Source: Dehalococcoidia bacterium (lineage in GTDB: Bacteria; Chloroflexota; Dehalococcoidia; Dehalococcoidales; DAOWJH01). From it: DNA of 5,839 nucleotides. Numbering within the stretch: position 1 is the stretch's first letter; the number at the start of each line of letters is the position of its first letter. Below, piece by piece: positions 1 to 5,209 of this stretch. The stretch spans positions 1 to 5,839 of the forward strand of contig DAOWJH010000084.1 in the NCBI GenBank assembly GCA_030640495.1. The letters run 5' to 3'. The notes below the pieces were generated by a model. That model did not search any database. It had not been told where the DNA came from and was given only the letters and a program-made list of their open reading frames with translations. Made by a program: the position numbers and the translations under genes.

Positions 1-22
1 CCCTCTCCTTCAAAGGAGAGGG
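1..22. repeat. A-type palindrome (first copy)
   Basis: CCCTCTCCTT (1-10) is the exact reverse complement of AAGGAGAGGG (13-22). With the innermost pair left open, this is a 9-bp stem with a 4-base loop. More G follows (23-27), as in the other A-type copies, where the right arm runs on into a G-rich tail. Confidence 0.7.
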
Positions 23-35
23 GGAGGATTTTATA

Positions 36-57
36 AAGAGGGGCTAACGCCCCTCTT
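36..57. repeat. B-type palindrome, inverted relative to the copy near nadC
   Basis: AAGAGGGGC (36-44) pairs perfectly with GCCCCTCTT (49-57) around a TAAC loop. The arm and its right flank (49-65) match the reverse complement of 5099-5115 at 16 of 17 bases, including the shared GACACCC flank. It is therefore a true copy of the same element in the opposite orientation, not just another GC-rich hairpin. Confidence 0.7.
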
Positions 58-157
58 AGACACCCGAATTAAAGGGGAAAACGGAATAGTAAAGGGATTA
101 AAAGGGGCGTAGCTCCTTTAAGAACTTCTCTTCCCTCTCCCCTTATAAATGGGGTCT

Positions 158-204
158 GAAGTAGTTTTATAAGAGAGGCGAAGCCTCTCTTATAAAACTA
201 CTTC
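158..204. repeat. Perfect 22-bp-arm hairpin with a 3-base loop
   Basis: Bases 158-179 are the exact reverse complement of 183-204, separated only by GAA (180-182). The apex reads GGCGAAGCC, which contains GCGAAGC, a heptamer known to form an exceptionally stable DNA mini-hairpin. The inner part is the B-type module. Its 15 bases at 171-185 recur identically at 3394-3408. The outer part (about 158-170 and 192-204) is an AT-rich extension not seen in the other copies. There is no U-run directly after the stem, so it is not a classical intrinsic terminator. Confidence 0.85.
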
Positions 205-246
205 CCCCTCCCTTCATAAGGGAGGGGGATTAAGGGGGTGAGGTAG
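203..246. repeat. A-type palindrome with G-rich tail
   Basis: Bases 203-214 pair perfectly with 218-229 around a CAT loop (12 bp). The stem begins inside the last two bases of the preceding hairpin. It is followed by a tail whose last 14 bases, AGGGGGTGAGGTAG (233-246), are identical to 5202-5215 immediately before the nadC start codon. This is the best-preserved A module plus tail in the window. Confidence 0.75.
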
Positions 247-270
247 ATAAACAATCTCACCGGCTAAGAT

Positions 271-299
271 TTGAGCAAGGTAAAAGGTTGTGCTATAGT
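271..299 (+). promoter_or_regulatory. Probable sigma-70-type promoter for the DUF3795 gene
   Basis: TTGAGC (271-276) and TATAGT (294-299) are separated by 17 bases, the ideal spacing for a housekeeping sigma factor. TG at 291-292 gives an extended -10. A start of transcription near 305-308 would leave a leader of about 50 bases before the ATG at 356. The promoter lies just beyond the repeat array and could also serve the downstream tRNA, because no terminator is visible between 640 and 674. The call rests on consensus match and position only. Confidence 0.55.
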
Positions 300-311
300 A
301 AAAGATAAAGG

Positions 312-334
312 TTTGGTCACTATTGGGGACCAAA
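312..334 (+). promoter_or_regulatory. Short leader hairpin upstream of the DUF3795 gene
   Basis: TTTGGTC (312-318) pairs with GACCAAA (328-334) over a 9-base loop. If transcription starts near 306, this hairpin is close to the 5' end of the mRNA. It ends 11 bases before the Shine-Dalgarno sequence at 346-351, which remains free. It could stabilise the 5' end. Any regulatory role is guesswork, and a 7-bp stem of this strength may be chance. Confidence 0.3.
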
Positions 335-355
335 AATAAAGAAAGTAGGAGTAAG

Positions 356-640
356 ATGCCGGGAACATGTGGTTTAGCTTGCGAAGTCTGCGAATTTCCA
401 GCACGCGGGATTTGTCCGGTTGGCGGTTGTGTCGCCGGCACTGATGAAAAAGCTCCGGAGAAGCTGGAGAAGTTTAAAGCAGCATTTGGTCACTCTTGTG
501 CAGTACTTGAGTGTGCCATCAAGAACAAAGTGGATTATTGTTTTAGGTGTGAGAAATTCCCTTGTGACGTTCATTATCAGCAGGAGCTTTACAGTAAAAA
601 ACTCCTCGATATGATTAGGGGAATGAAAGAGAAGAAGTAA
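356..640 (+). CDS. Small cysteine-rich DUF3795-type protein
   Basis: The gene encodes a 94-residue protein with ten cysteines (5, 9, 12, 20, 25, 48, 53, 62, 65, 70) and no membrane segment or signal peptide. The N-terminal CGLACEVC pattern and the later CFRCEKFPC pattern are typical of the DUF3795 family. These are short proteins of unknown function, thought to bind metal (zinc or an Fe-S cluster) through the cysteines. The C-terminal 24 residues are basic and probably helical. I chose ATG 356 because TAGGAG (346-351) sits just before it. The in-frame TTG at 323 would add 11 residues, has no ribosome site, and overlaps the leader hairpin. The gene stands alone between the repeat array and a tRNA gene. 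The family call is fairly firm from the motif; the biochemical role is unknown. Confidence 0.8.
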   Translation: MPGTCGLACEVCEFPARGICPVGGCVAGTDEKAPEKLEKFKAAFGHSCAVLECAIKNKVDYCFRCEKFPCDVHYQQELYSKKLLDMIRGMKEKK

Positions 641-673
641 AGGATTTAGACCACCATTAATAACTAAATTTAT

Positions 674-765
674 GGAGGGATCGCATAGTGGCCTAGTGCG
701 GGCGCCTGCTAAGCGCTTACCCTGGGAAACCGGGGTCGTGGGTTCAAATCCCACTCCCTCCGCCA
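674..765 (+). tRNA. tRNA-Ser (anticodon GCU), CCA encoded
   Basis: All parts of a long-variable-arm tRNA are visible. The acceptor stem GGAGGGA (674-680) pairs with TCCCTCC (755-761), followed by discriminator G762 and an encoded CCA (763-765). The D arm spans about 683-699. The anticodon loop CTGCTAA (706-712) carries GCT at 708-710, which reads AGC and AGU. The variable arm (about 719-736) has a 7-bp stem and a GAAA loop, the class II hallmark of tRNA-Ser and tRNA-Leu. The T arm GTGGG-TTCAAAT-CCCAC covers 738-754. Base 36 is U, so the A36-A37-A38 pattern needed for isopentenylation is absent. The neighbouring MiaB is therefore not expected to modify this tRNA. Confidence 0.96.
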
Positions 766-780
766 TAGAAAGTTATTATG

Positions 781-806
781 CCCCTTGAATAAGGGGGTTA
801 TATTTT
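781..806 (+). terminator. Possible weak terminator after the tRNA gene
   Basis: CCCCTT (781-786) pairs with AAGGGG (791-796) over a GAAT loop and is followed by a T-rich but broken run (798-806). It lies 15 bases after the tRNA and 21 bases before miaB, where a terminator or processing site would be expected. The stem is only 6 bp and the U-tract is interrupted, so termination would be inefficient. The sequence also resembles a shrunken A-type repeat. Confidence 0.4.
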
Positions 807-827
807 AATACCACAGGACAGAAGATT

Positions 828-2087
828 ATGCCTCAATATTATATCTGGACTATAGGCTGTCAGATGAATAAGGCTGAGTCAGAGCGGCTCGGTAGCTGCC
901 TGGAGCAACTGGGATACCAAGCAACAACTACCGCCGAGGCGGCTGATTTCATAGTGCTTAATAGCTGTGTGGTGCGCCAGAGTGCCGAGAACCGAGCCAT
1001 TAACAAGCTCAACGCCCTTAAATCACTAAAAAGGTCACGCCCAAGCTTAACTCTAGCCGTTACCGGTTGTCTGGTAAACTCCAGGCTTGACCACCTTAAA
1101 AAAAGCTTCCCCCATGTTGATTACTTCTTTAAGCCCGGAGATTATCCACCGTGGATAGAAAAACCCGAATTAAATTCAGTATTACCCCTGCACCCCTCAC
1201 CCAGCACCTTTGTTCCCATCATTCAGGGCTGTGATAACTTCTGTTCCTACTGCATTGTCCCCTACCGCCGTGGCCGGGAAAGGAGCCGTCCAGTTGAAGA
1301 AATAGTCTGTGAGGTTAAACAGCTGGTGCATCGTGGCGTAAAAGAGGTTACCCTGCTGGGACAAAATGTGGATTCATACGGGCATGACCTGCCTGACCAA
1401 CCAGACCTAGCCGACTTATTAACCGAGCTAAATACTATAGATGGCTTAGCTCGCCTCCGCTTCCTGACCAATCACCCCAAGGATATGAGCCCCAAGCTCA
1501 TTGATGCTGTAGCTTGCCTGGACAAGGTCTGCGAGCATATATGCCTCCCGGTTCAGTCAGGCAGCAACGATATCCTCAAAGCTATGAGAAGAGGCTATAC
1601 TGTAGAGCACTATCGCCAGCTTGTTACCAGAATACGCAGTAAGCTCCCCGGGGTAGCCCTCAGCACCGATGTCGTCGTCGGTTTCCCCTCAGAAAGCACC
1701 CCCCAGTTCCAGCAAACTTTCAACCTGCTCTCTGAACTAAGGTTTGATACCGTCCATGTAGCTGCCTATTCACCGAGACCGGGAACTATTGCCTCCAGAA
1801 GCCTTGAGGATAATATCCCGCCGGCTGAGAAAAGGAAGCGACTGGACAAGATTGAGCAACTTCAGCAGGGTATTGCCACTGAAATTAATGCCCGACTATT
1901 AGGTAAGACTGTTGAAGTCTTGGTAGAAGGCAAGAAAAAGGGCAAGTGGCAAGGTCGCACCAGAACTGGTAAACTAGTATTCTTCAGCAACAACAACGAC
2001 TGCCTGGGGCAACTGGTGAAAATCAGGATTGAGCGAACAAGCCCCTGGGCGCTACAGGGTAAGGTTAAAGCAAATAGCACTAATTAA
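828..2087 (+). CDS. miaB: tRNA-2-methylthio-N6-isopentenyladenosine synthase (MiaB)
   Basis: This is a radical-SAM methylthiotransferase that converts i6A to ms2i6A at position 37 of tRNAs reading codons that begin with U. The N-terminal domain (about 1-110) has the cluster ligands C11 (TIGCQMN), C47 (NSCVVR) and C81 (TGCLVN). The radical-SAM core carries the CxxxCxxC motif C135-C139-C142 (GCDNFCSYC). LLGQNVDSYG (177-185) is a MiaB signature that argues against RimO or MtaB. A basic C-terminal TRAM domain for RNA binding covers about 355-415. At 419 residues it is shorter than the usual 440-475. The difference lies mainly between C81 and C135 (54 residues, against 77 between the equivalent E. 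coli cysteines). The ATG has a modest AGGA (815-818) nine bases upstream. yajC follows after 15 bases. The paralogue MtaB is the main alternative, judged less likely. Confidence 0.92.
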   Translation: MPQYYIWTIGCQMNKAESERLGSCLEQLGYQATTTAEAADFIVLNSCVVRQSAENRAINKLNALKSLKRSRPSLTLAVTGCLVNSRLDHLKKSFPHVDYFFKPGDYPPWIEKPELNSVLPLHPSPSTFVPIIQGCDNFCSYCIVPYRRGRERSRPVEEIVCEVKQLVHRGVKEVTLLGQNVDSYGHDLPDQPDLADLLTELNTIDGLARLRFLTNHPKDMSPKLIDAVACLDKVCEHICLPVQSGSNDILKAMRRGYTVEHYRQLVTRIRSKLPGVALSTDVVVGFPSESTPQFQQTFNLLSELRFDTVHVAAYSPRPGTIASRSLEDNIPPAEKRKRLDKIEQLQQGIATEINARLLGKTVEVLVEGKKKGKWQGRTRTGKLVFFSNNNDCLGQLVKIRIERTSPWALQGKVKANSTN

Positions 2088-2091
2088 AAAC

Positions 2092-2098
2092 AAGGAGG
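2092..2098 (+). promoter_or_regulatory. Strong Shine-Dalgarno sequence fixing the yajC GTG start
   Basis: AAGGAGG lies four bases before GTG 2103, in the 15-base gap after miaB. It is the best ribosome binding site in the window. It supports the GTG start, and so the full N-terminal lipobox segment of YajC, despite the absence of an ATG. Confidence 0.8.
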
Positions 2099-2102
2099 AA
2101 AA

Positions 2103-2468
2103 GTGGACAAGATTAAAAAGCTAAATTTGGGGTTAATTGGGGCATCGCTTATCAGCCTAGTATCTTTGGCCGGCTGTGCTCTACCAGAGGGGACTGAAGA
2201 AGGTGGCGGCAGCCCATGGACTATGATTCTCTTTCTGTTATTATTCTTTGGGCTGATGTATTTCGTTCTCATTAGACCACAGCGCAAGAGACAGAAGGAA
2301 CACCAGCAGCTGGTGGAAGAACTAAACAGGGGTGATAGGGTAGTTACTGCCGGCGGAATCTATGGGGTGATTGAAAGCATCAGTGAGGATAGTGTAGTCA
2401 TAGAAGTGGAATCAGGAACCGTGCTGAGGGTGGCTAAAAATAGCGTAGCCCTCAAACGAGAGAGATAG
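2103..2468 (+). CDS. yajC: Sec translocase accessory subunit YajC with N-terminal lipobox
   Basis: The 121-residue protein matches YajC, the small membrane protein that associates with SecDF and the SecYEG channel. A transmembrane segment (about 38-57) is followed directly by the family hallmark LIRPQRKRQKEHQ (56-68). A small soluble domain with GDRVVTAGGIYG (77-88) comes next. Unusually, a complete lipoprotein-style signal precedes this: K3, K5 and K6, a hydrophobic stretch (7-21), then LAGC ending at C25. Typical YajC has only a short, non-lipidated N-terminus. The spacer 26-38 is acidic and glycine-rich. The strong Shine-Dalgarno site favours the GTG start, so the extension is probably translated. 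nadA starts four bases after the stop, so the genes are likely co-transcribed although unrelated in role. The YajC identity is firm; lipidation is inferred. Confidence 0.9.
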   Translation: MDKIKKLNLGLIGASLISLVSLAGCALPEGTEEGGGSPWTMILFLLLFFGLMYFVLIRPQRKRQKEHQQLVEELNRGDRVVTAGGIYGVIESISEDSVVIEVESGTVLRVAKNSVALKRER

Positions 2469-2472
2469 AGAT

Positions 2473-3384
2473 TTGACTAACCTCGTACAAGTCAAAGAAA
2501 GGATAGCCGAGCTAAAAAAGGAGCTAACGGCGGTTATTGTCGCCCACAATTACCAACGACCTGAGGTTCAGGATATAGCCGACTTTGTTGGCGACTCGCT
2601 GGAGCTAGCTCGCCAGTGCACTGAGGTAGATGCCCAAACCATTGTCTTTGGCGGCGTCCGTTTTATGGCTGAAACCGCCGCCATCCTCAATCCTGACCGC
2701 ACTGTTCTGCTCTCAGAGGGTAACGCTGGTTGTCCACTGGCAGACATGATTAGCCCTGATGAGCTAAGGCAATGGAAGCAGAGATACCCCCGGGCAGCAG
2801 TTGTCTGCTACGTCAATTCATCAGCCGGAATCAAGGCTGAGAGTGATATCTGCTGCACCTCGGCTAATGGAGTCAAAGCGGTTAACTCGGTAGCCAACGA
2901 TGATATACTCTTTGTCCCTGACCAGAACCTGGGGCACTATATTTCCACCCAGACTAAAAAGAATATGATTCTTTACCCCGGCTTCTGCTATGTCCACCAT
3001 CGACTTAAGCCAGAGCAGGTAAAGCTAGCCAAACAACTCCACCCTGATGCCCGGGTATTGGTTCACCCCGAGTGCCCGCCCGAGGTGATAGCCCTGGCTG
3101 AAGCTGCCCTTAGCACCTCACAGATGCTCCGCTATGTTAAGGCAAGCTCACATCAAAGCTTCATCATCGGCACTGAGGAAGGCATACTCCACCGCCTGCG
3201 CCTGGAGAATCCAGCCAAGTCCTTCTACCTAATCTCAAACGGGCAAATCTGCACCGATATGAAAAAGACAACCCTGGAGGTACTGGCTCAGACGATGGAG
3301 TTAAGGCAAAATATAGTTACCGTCCCTGAAGAGGTAAGATTAAAAGCAAAACAGGCAGTTGACCGAATGCTGGCCATAGTGTGA
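2473..3384 (+). CDS. nadA: Quinolinate synthase NadA
   Basis: NadA condenses iminoaspartate with dihydroxyacetone phosphate to give quinolinate, using an oxygen-sensitive [4Fe-4S] cluster held by three cysteines. Here these are C87 (NAGCPLAD), C172 (GFCYVHH) and C260 (GQICTDMK), with spacing close to that of known enzymes. Other family motifs are AHNYQRPEVQDIADFVGDS (24-42), the FGGVRFMAETA stretch (59-69), FVPDQNLG (147-154), HPECPPEV (198-205) and IIGTEEG (231-237). At 303 residues it is the compact form seen in Thermotoga-type NadA, with no sign of truncation. TTG 2473 is the only start upstream of the conserved core: the next in-frame Met is residue 65. It has almost no Shine-Dalgarno sequence. 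It lies four bases after the yajC stop, which suggests translational coupling. nadB follows after 88 bases of repeat-derived sequence. Confidence 0.95.
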   Translation: MTNLVQVKERIAELKKELTAVIVAHNYQRPEVQDIADFVGDSLELARQCTEVDAQTIVFGGVRFMAETAAILNPDRTVLLSEGNAGCPLADMISPDELRQWKQRYPRAAVVCYVNSSAGIKAESDICCTSANGVKAVNSVANDDILFVPDQNLGHYISTQTKKNMILYPGFCYVHHRLKPEQVKLAKQLHPDARVLVHPECPPEVIALAEAALSTSQMLRYVKASSHQSFIIGTEEGILHRLRLENPAKSFYLISNGQICTDMKKTTLEVLAQTMELRQNIVTVPEEVRLKAKQAVDRMLAIV

Positions 3385-3389
3385 GGAGA

Positions 3390-3413
3390 GTCAAAGAGAG
3401 GCGAAGCCCCTCC
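3390..3413. repeat. Decayed B-type palindrome between nadA and nadB
   Basis: GAGAGGC (3396-3402) and GCCCCTC (3406-3412) pair around a GAA loop with one A-C mismatch. Fifteen bases (3394-3408) are identical to the long hairpin at 171-185. The left flank GTCAAAGAG (3390-3398) is identical to 5103-5111, before the B-type copy near nadC. These shared flanks show it is a member of the same family. There is no U-tract, so it does not look like a terminator. Confidence 0.65.
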
Positions 3414-3436
3414 AATCTACCTTGATAAACGACCCG

Positions 3437-3470
3437 CCTCTAGATAAAATATTCTAGAGGGGGAGTTAAG
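3437..3470 (+). promoter_or_regulatory. Hairpin overlapping the nadB ribosome binding site
   Basis: CCTCTAGA (3437-3444) pairs perfectly with TCTAGAGG (3453-3460) over an 8-base AT-rich loop. The right arm runs into GGGGGAG (3459-3465), the likely Shine-Dalgarno sequence, 7 bases before ATG 3473. The stretch 3457-3470 matches the A-module tail at 222-234 apart from one extra G. The site therefore looks like a diverged repeat whose tail became the ribosome site. Folding would cover only its 5' edge, so control of translation is possible but unproven. Confidence 0.45.
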
Positions 3471-3472
3471 CG

Positions 3473-5026
3473 ATGAGCTATTATGACTACATTATAGTTG
3501 GCAGTGGTATTGCCGGACTTTATTCTGCCCTGCTGGCCAAGGAGCAGGGGAGGGTGCTGGTTATAACCAAGGGCAGTATTGACGACTGCAATACCAAATA
3601 CGCCCAGGGGGGTATCGCTGCTGCCATAGCTAAAAATGATTCCCCCAAGCTCCACTTCCAGGATACTATCACCGCCGGCGACGGCTTGTGTAATGAAGAG
3701 GCAGTGAGTATCCTGGCCAACGAAGCCTCTGACCGCATCAGCGACCTGGTCAATTTTGGCGTTCCCTTTGACACCGTTAACGGCGAAATTGCCCTCACCA
3801 CCGAGGCAGCTCACACTGTCCCCCGTATCCTCCACGCCGGGGGTGATGCCACTGGTGAGCACATTGAGGTTACCCTCAGTAGCCGGGTGCGGTCATCTAA
3901 AATCCAGGTGCTTGAAGATTGCCTGGCTACCGAGATTGTGGTAGAAAAGGGAGTAGTTAACGGAATAAAAGCCCTTGATTGCCGCACCGGCTCTACCGAG
4001 GAATACGAGTGTCGCTACCTGATTCTAGCCACCGGTGGCGCCGGACAGCTATTCAAGTTCAACACTAACTCCGAGATAGCCACTGGCGATGGCATAGCCC
4101 TAGCCTTTAACGCCGGGGCTGAAATTGTGGATATGGAATTCTACCAGTTCCACCCTACCGCTCTGCACCTGCCCGGGGTAACCCCATTTTTAATATCTGA
4201 AGCAGTCAGGGGTGAAGGGGGAGTGTTGCGCAATGTAGATGGCTACCGTTTTATGCCCGATTACACCCCCGAGGCTGACCTGGCACCACGCGATATAGTA
4301 GCCCGCAGCATAGTCCACGAAATGGAGAAAACAGGCTCAGACAGGGTGTTTATTGACATTACCCATTTAACGCCCAAGGTTACTACTACCCGCTTTCCCC
4401 ATATATATCGGTTCTGTCTTGACCATGGCTTGGATATTACCAAGGGTCTGGTGCCAGTAGCCCCGGCAGCTCATTACATGATGGGTGGTATTAAAACCAA
4501 CCTCTGGGGAGAAACCAATATCACTGGATTATTCGCTGCCGGTGAAGCCGCCTGCACCTGGGTCCACGGGGCAAACCGACTAGCCTCAAACTCTATGCTT
4601 GAAGTACTTGTGTTCAGCAAAAGAATTATGGAGAAAACCAGAAAGGGAGCCAAGATAGAGACAGCTGCCACCAGCAAGGGTGAGGAGACTCACCGCTCAC
4701 TTAGCCAGAGGCAACTTCCTCAGGTTGCGCCTGCTCCCAGCTTTTCCGCCTTACAACAGTTGCACTGGGAGCAAGTGGGCATCATCCGCCACCAGGAAAG
4801 CCTGACCGAGGCAGCAGATACCCTGGCTGCCTGGCAGAAATCATTACCCCCGCCCACCGACCGCCATTCCTACGAGCTAAACAACCTGGTATTGACCGGA
4901 CGACTGGTAACTGAGGCAGCCCTTCTCAGAGAAGAGAGCCGTGGGGCTCACTTCCGCTCCGATTTCCCTCAGAGTCTACCCCAATGGCAGCGCCATATCG
5001 TATTTACCAGAAAATCAGGAAGCTAA
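3473..5026 (+). CDS. nadB: L-aspartate oxidase NadB
   Basis: This FAD enzyme oxidises L-aspartate to iminoaspartate for NadA, and can pass electrons to fumarate instead of oxygen in anaerobes. The N-terminal dinucleotide fold has VGSGIAG (G10, G12, G15) and KYAQGGIAAA (42-51). Conserved catalytic or substrate residues are recognisable: E111 (TTEAAH), H227 (QFHPTA), the E243-R246-GEGG patch, R273 (LAPRDIVAR), H334 (HYMMGG) and R369 (GANRLASNS). Four of these (227, 273, 334, 369) sit exactly 17 residues before the E. coli equivalents (244, 290, 351, 386). The C-terminal helical domain (about 420-490) ends in SRGAHFRSDFP, as in the succinate dehydrogenase flavoprotein superfamily. Length is 517 against about 540 in E. 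coli. The linker 388-420 is low in conservation. HYMMGG and GANRLASNS together with the nadA/nadC context favour NadB over fumarate reductase. Confidence 0.95.
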   Translation: MSYYDYIIVGSGIAGLYSALLAKEQGRVLVITKGSIDDCNTKYAQGGIAAAIAKNDSPKLHFQDTITAGDGLCNEEAVSILANEASDRISDLVNFGVPFDTVNGEIALTTEAAHTVPRILHAGGDATGEHIEVTLSSRVRSSKIQVLEDCLATEIVVEKGVVNGIKALDCRTGSTEEYECRYLILATGGAGQLFKFNTNSEIATGDGIALAFNAGAEIVDMEFYQFHPTALHLPGVTPFLISEAVRGEGGVLRNVDGYRFMPDYTPEADLAPRDIVARSIVHEMEKTGSDRVFIDITHLTPKVTTTRFPHIYRFCLDHGLDITKGLVPVAPAAHYMMGGIKTNLWGETNITGLFAAGEAACTWVHGANRLASNSMLEVLVFSKRIMEKTRKGAKIETAATSKGEETHRSLSQRQLPQVAPAPSFSALQQLHWEQVGIIRHQESLTEAADTLAAWQKSLPPPTDRHSYELNNLVLTGRLVTEAALLREESRGAHFRSDFPQSLPQWQRHIVFTRKSGS

Positions 5027-5105
5027 CCAAGAACCTATGAAGGAGTTCCACCCTTTTAAAAACTAGCTTCCCCTACTTTAAGAGAGATTAATCTAAGGGG
5101 GTGTC

Positions 5106-5128
5106 AAAGAGGGGCTTCGCCCCTCTTT
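5106..5128. repeat. Perfect B-type palindrome
   Basis: AAAGAGGGGC (5106-5115) pairs with GCCCCTCTTT (5119-5128) across a TTC triloop. On the opposite strand the apex reads GCGAAGC, the same ultra-stable mini-hairpin as at 158-204. A purine run, not a T run, follows on the + strand, so no classical terminator is formed in the nadB-to-nadC direction. Confidence 0.75.
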
Positions 5129-5140
5129 AAAAAATTCTCT

Positions 5141-5169
5141 TCCCCTTCCCCTTATTAAGGGGAAGGGGA
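5141..5169. repeat. Perfect A-type palindrome upstream of nadC
   Basis: Bases 5141-5153 pair exactly with 5157-5169 around an ATT loop (13 bp). One arm is pure C/T apart from the apex and the other pure G/A, as in the A copies at 1-22 and 203-229. The tail after it is longer and more diverged than at 230-246 until the shared final 14 bases at 5202-5215. Confidence 0.75.
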
Positions 5170-5201
5170 TAAAGGGGATAGGGTTACTAAGCAAGAACTA
5201 C

Positions 5202-5209
5202 AGGGGGTG
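5202..5209 (+). promoter_or_regulatory. Repeat-derived Shine-Dalgarno sequence for nadC
   Basis: AGGGGGTG resembles the consensus AGGAGGTG with one change and lies 6 bases before GTG 5216. It is part of the 14-base repeat tail 5202-5215, identical to 233-246. The tail ends exactly where the coding sequence begins. It supports GTG 5216 as the start of nadC. Confidence 0.6.

Larger units (their letters stand above)
1..246. repeat. Composite array of palindromic intergenic repeat modules
   Basis: This gene-free stretch is a chain of inverted repeats. In order it holds an A-type hairpin (1-22), a B-type hairpin (36-57), a B-like imperfect hairpin (101-119, with a GTA loop and one G-T pair), a decayed A-like unit (131-154), a very long B-type hairpin (158-204) and an intact A-type hairpin (203-229). 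A G-rich tail closes the array at 233-246. Related modules recur at 3390-3470 and 5061-5215. No open frame here resembles a protein. The organisation suggests a non-coding, REP- or MITE-like repeat family, possibly also acting as RNA structure at transcript ends. The element's true left boundary lies outside the window. Confidence 0.75.

Noticed and set aside
1..246. CRISPR array
   Set aside because: The repeats are palindromes of different lengths in both orientations, with no regular spacing and no unique spacers of constant size.
323..355. TTG start giving an 11-residue longer DUF3795 protein
   Set aside because: It has no ribosome site and lies within the leader hairpin. ATG 356 has TAGGAG at good spacing and gives the normal family N-terminus MPGTCGL.
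641..673. Separate promoter for the tRNA-Ser gene
   Set aside because: The gap is AT-rich, but no convincing -35/-10 pair with proper spacing was found. Read-through from the promoter at 271-299 is an adequate explanation.
374..766. A 130-codon minus-strand frame beginning with a GVGFEPTTP-like peptide
   Set aside because: This is the well-known spurious translation of the antisense of a tRNA-Ser gene. It covers the tRNA and the opposite strand of the DUF3795 gene, and matches no real protein family.
785..813. Promoter for miaB in the gap after the tRNA
   Set aside because: AT-rich hexamers such as TATATT (799-804) occur, but none has a matching -35 element at 16-18 bases. The T-rich stretch is equally explained by the weak terminator.
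5037..5066. Nine-codon open frame starting ATG AAG GAG after nadB
   Set aside because: It is too short, has no clear ribosome site, no regulatory codon pattern (such as repeated Asp) and runs into repeat sequence. Treated as chance.
5106..5128. Intrinsic terminator after nadB, or a cUUCGg RNA tetraloop
   Set aside because: The + strand is followed by A-rich sequence, not a U-tract. The apex is GC-TTC-GC, where the base after UUCG is C, so it is a triloop and not the classical cUUCGg tetraloop.
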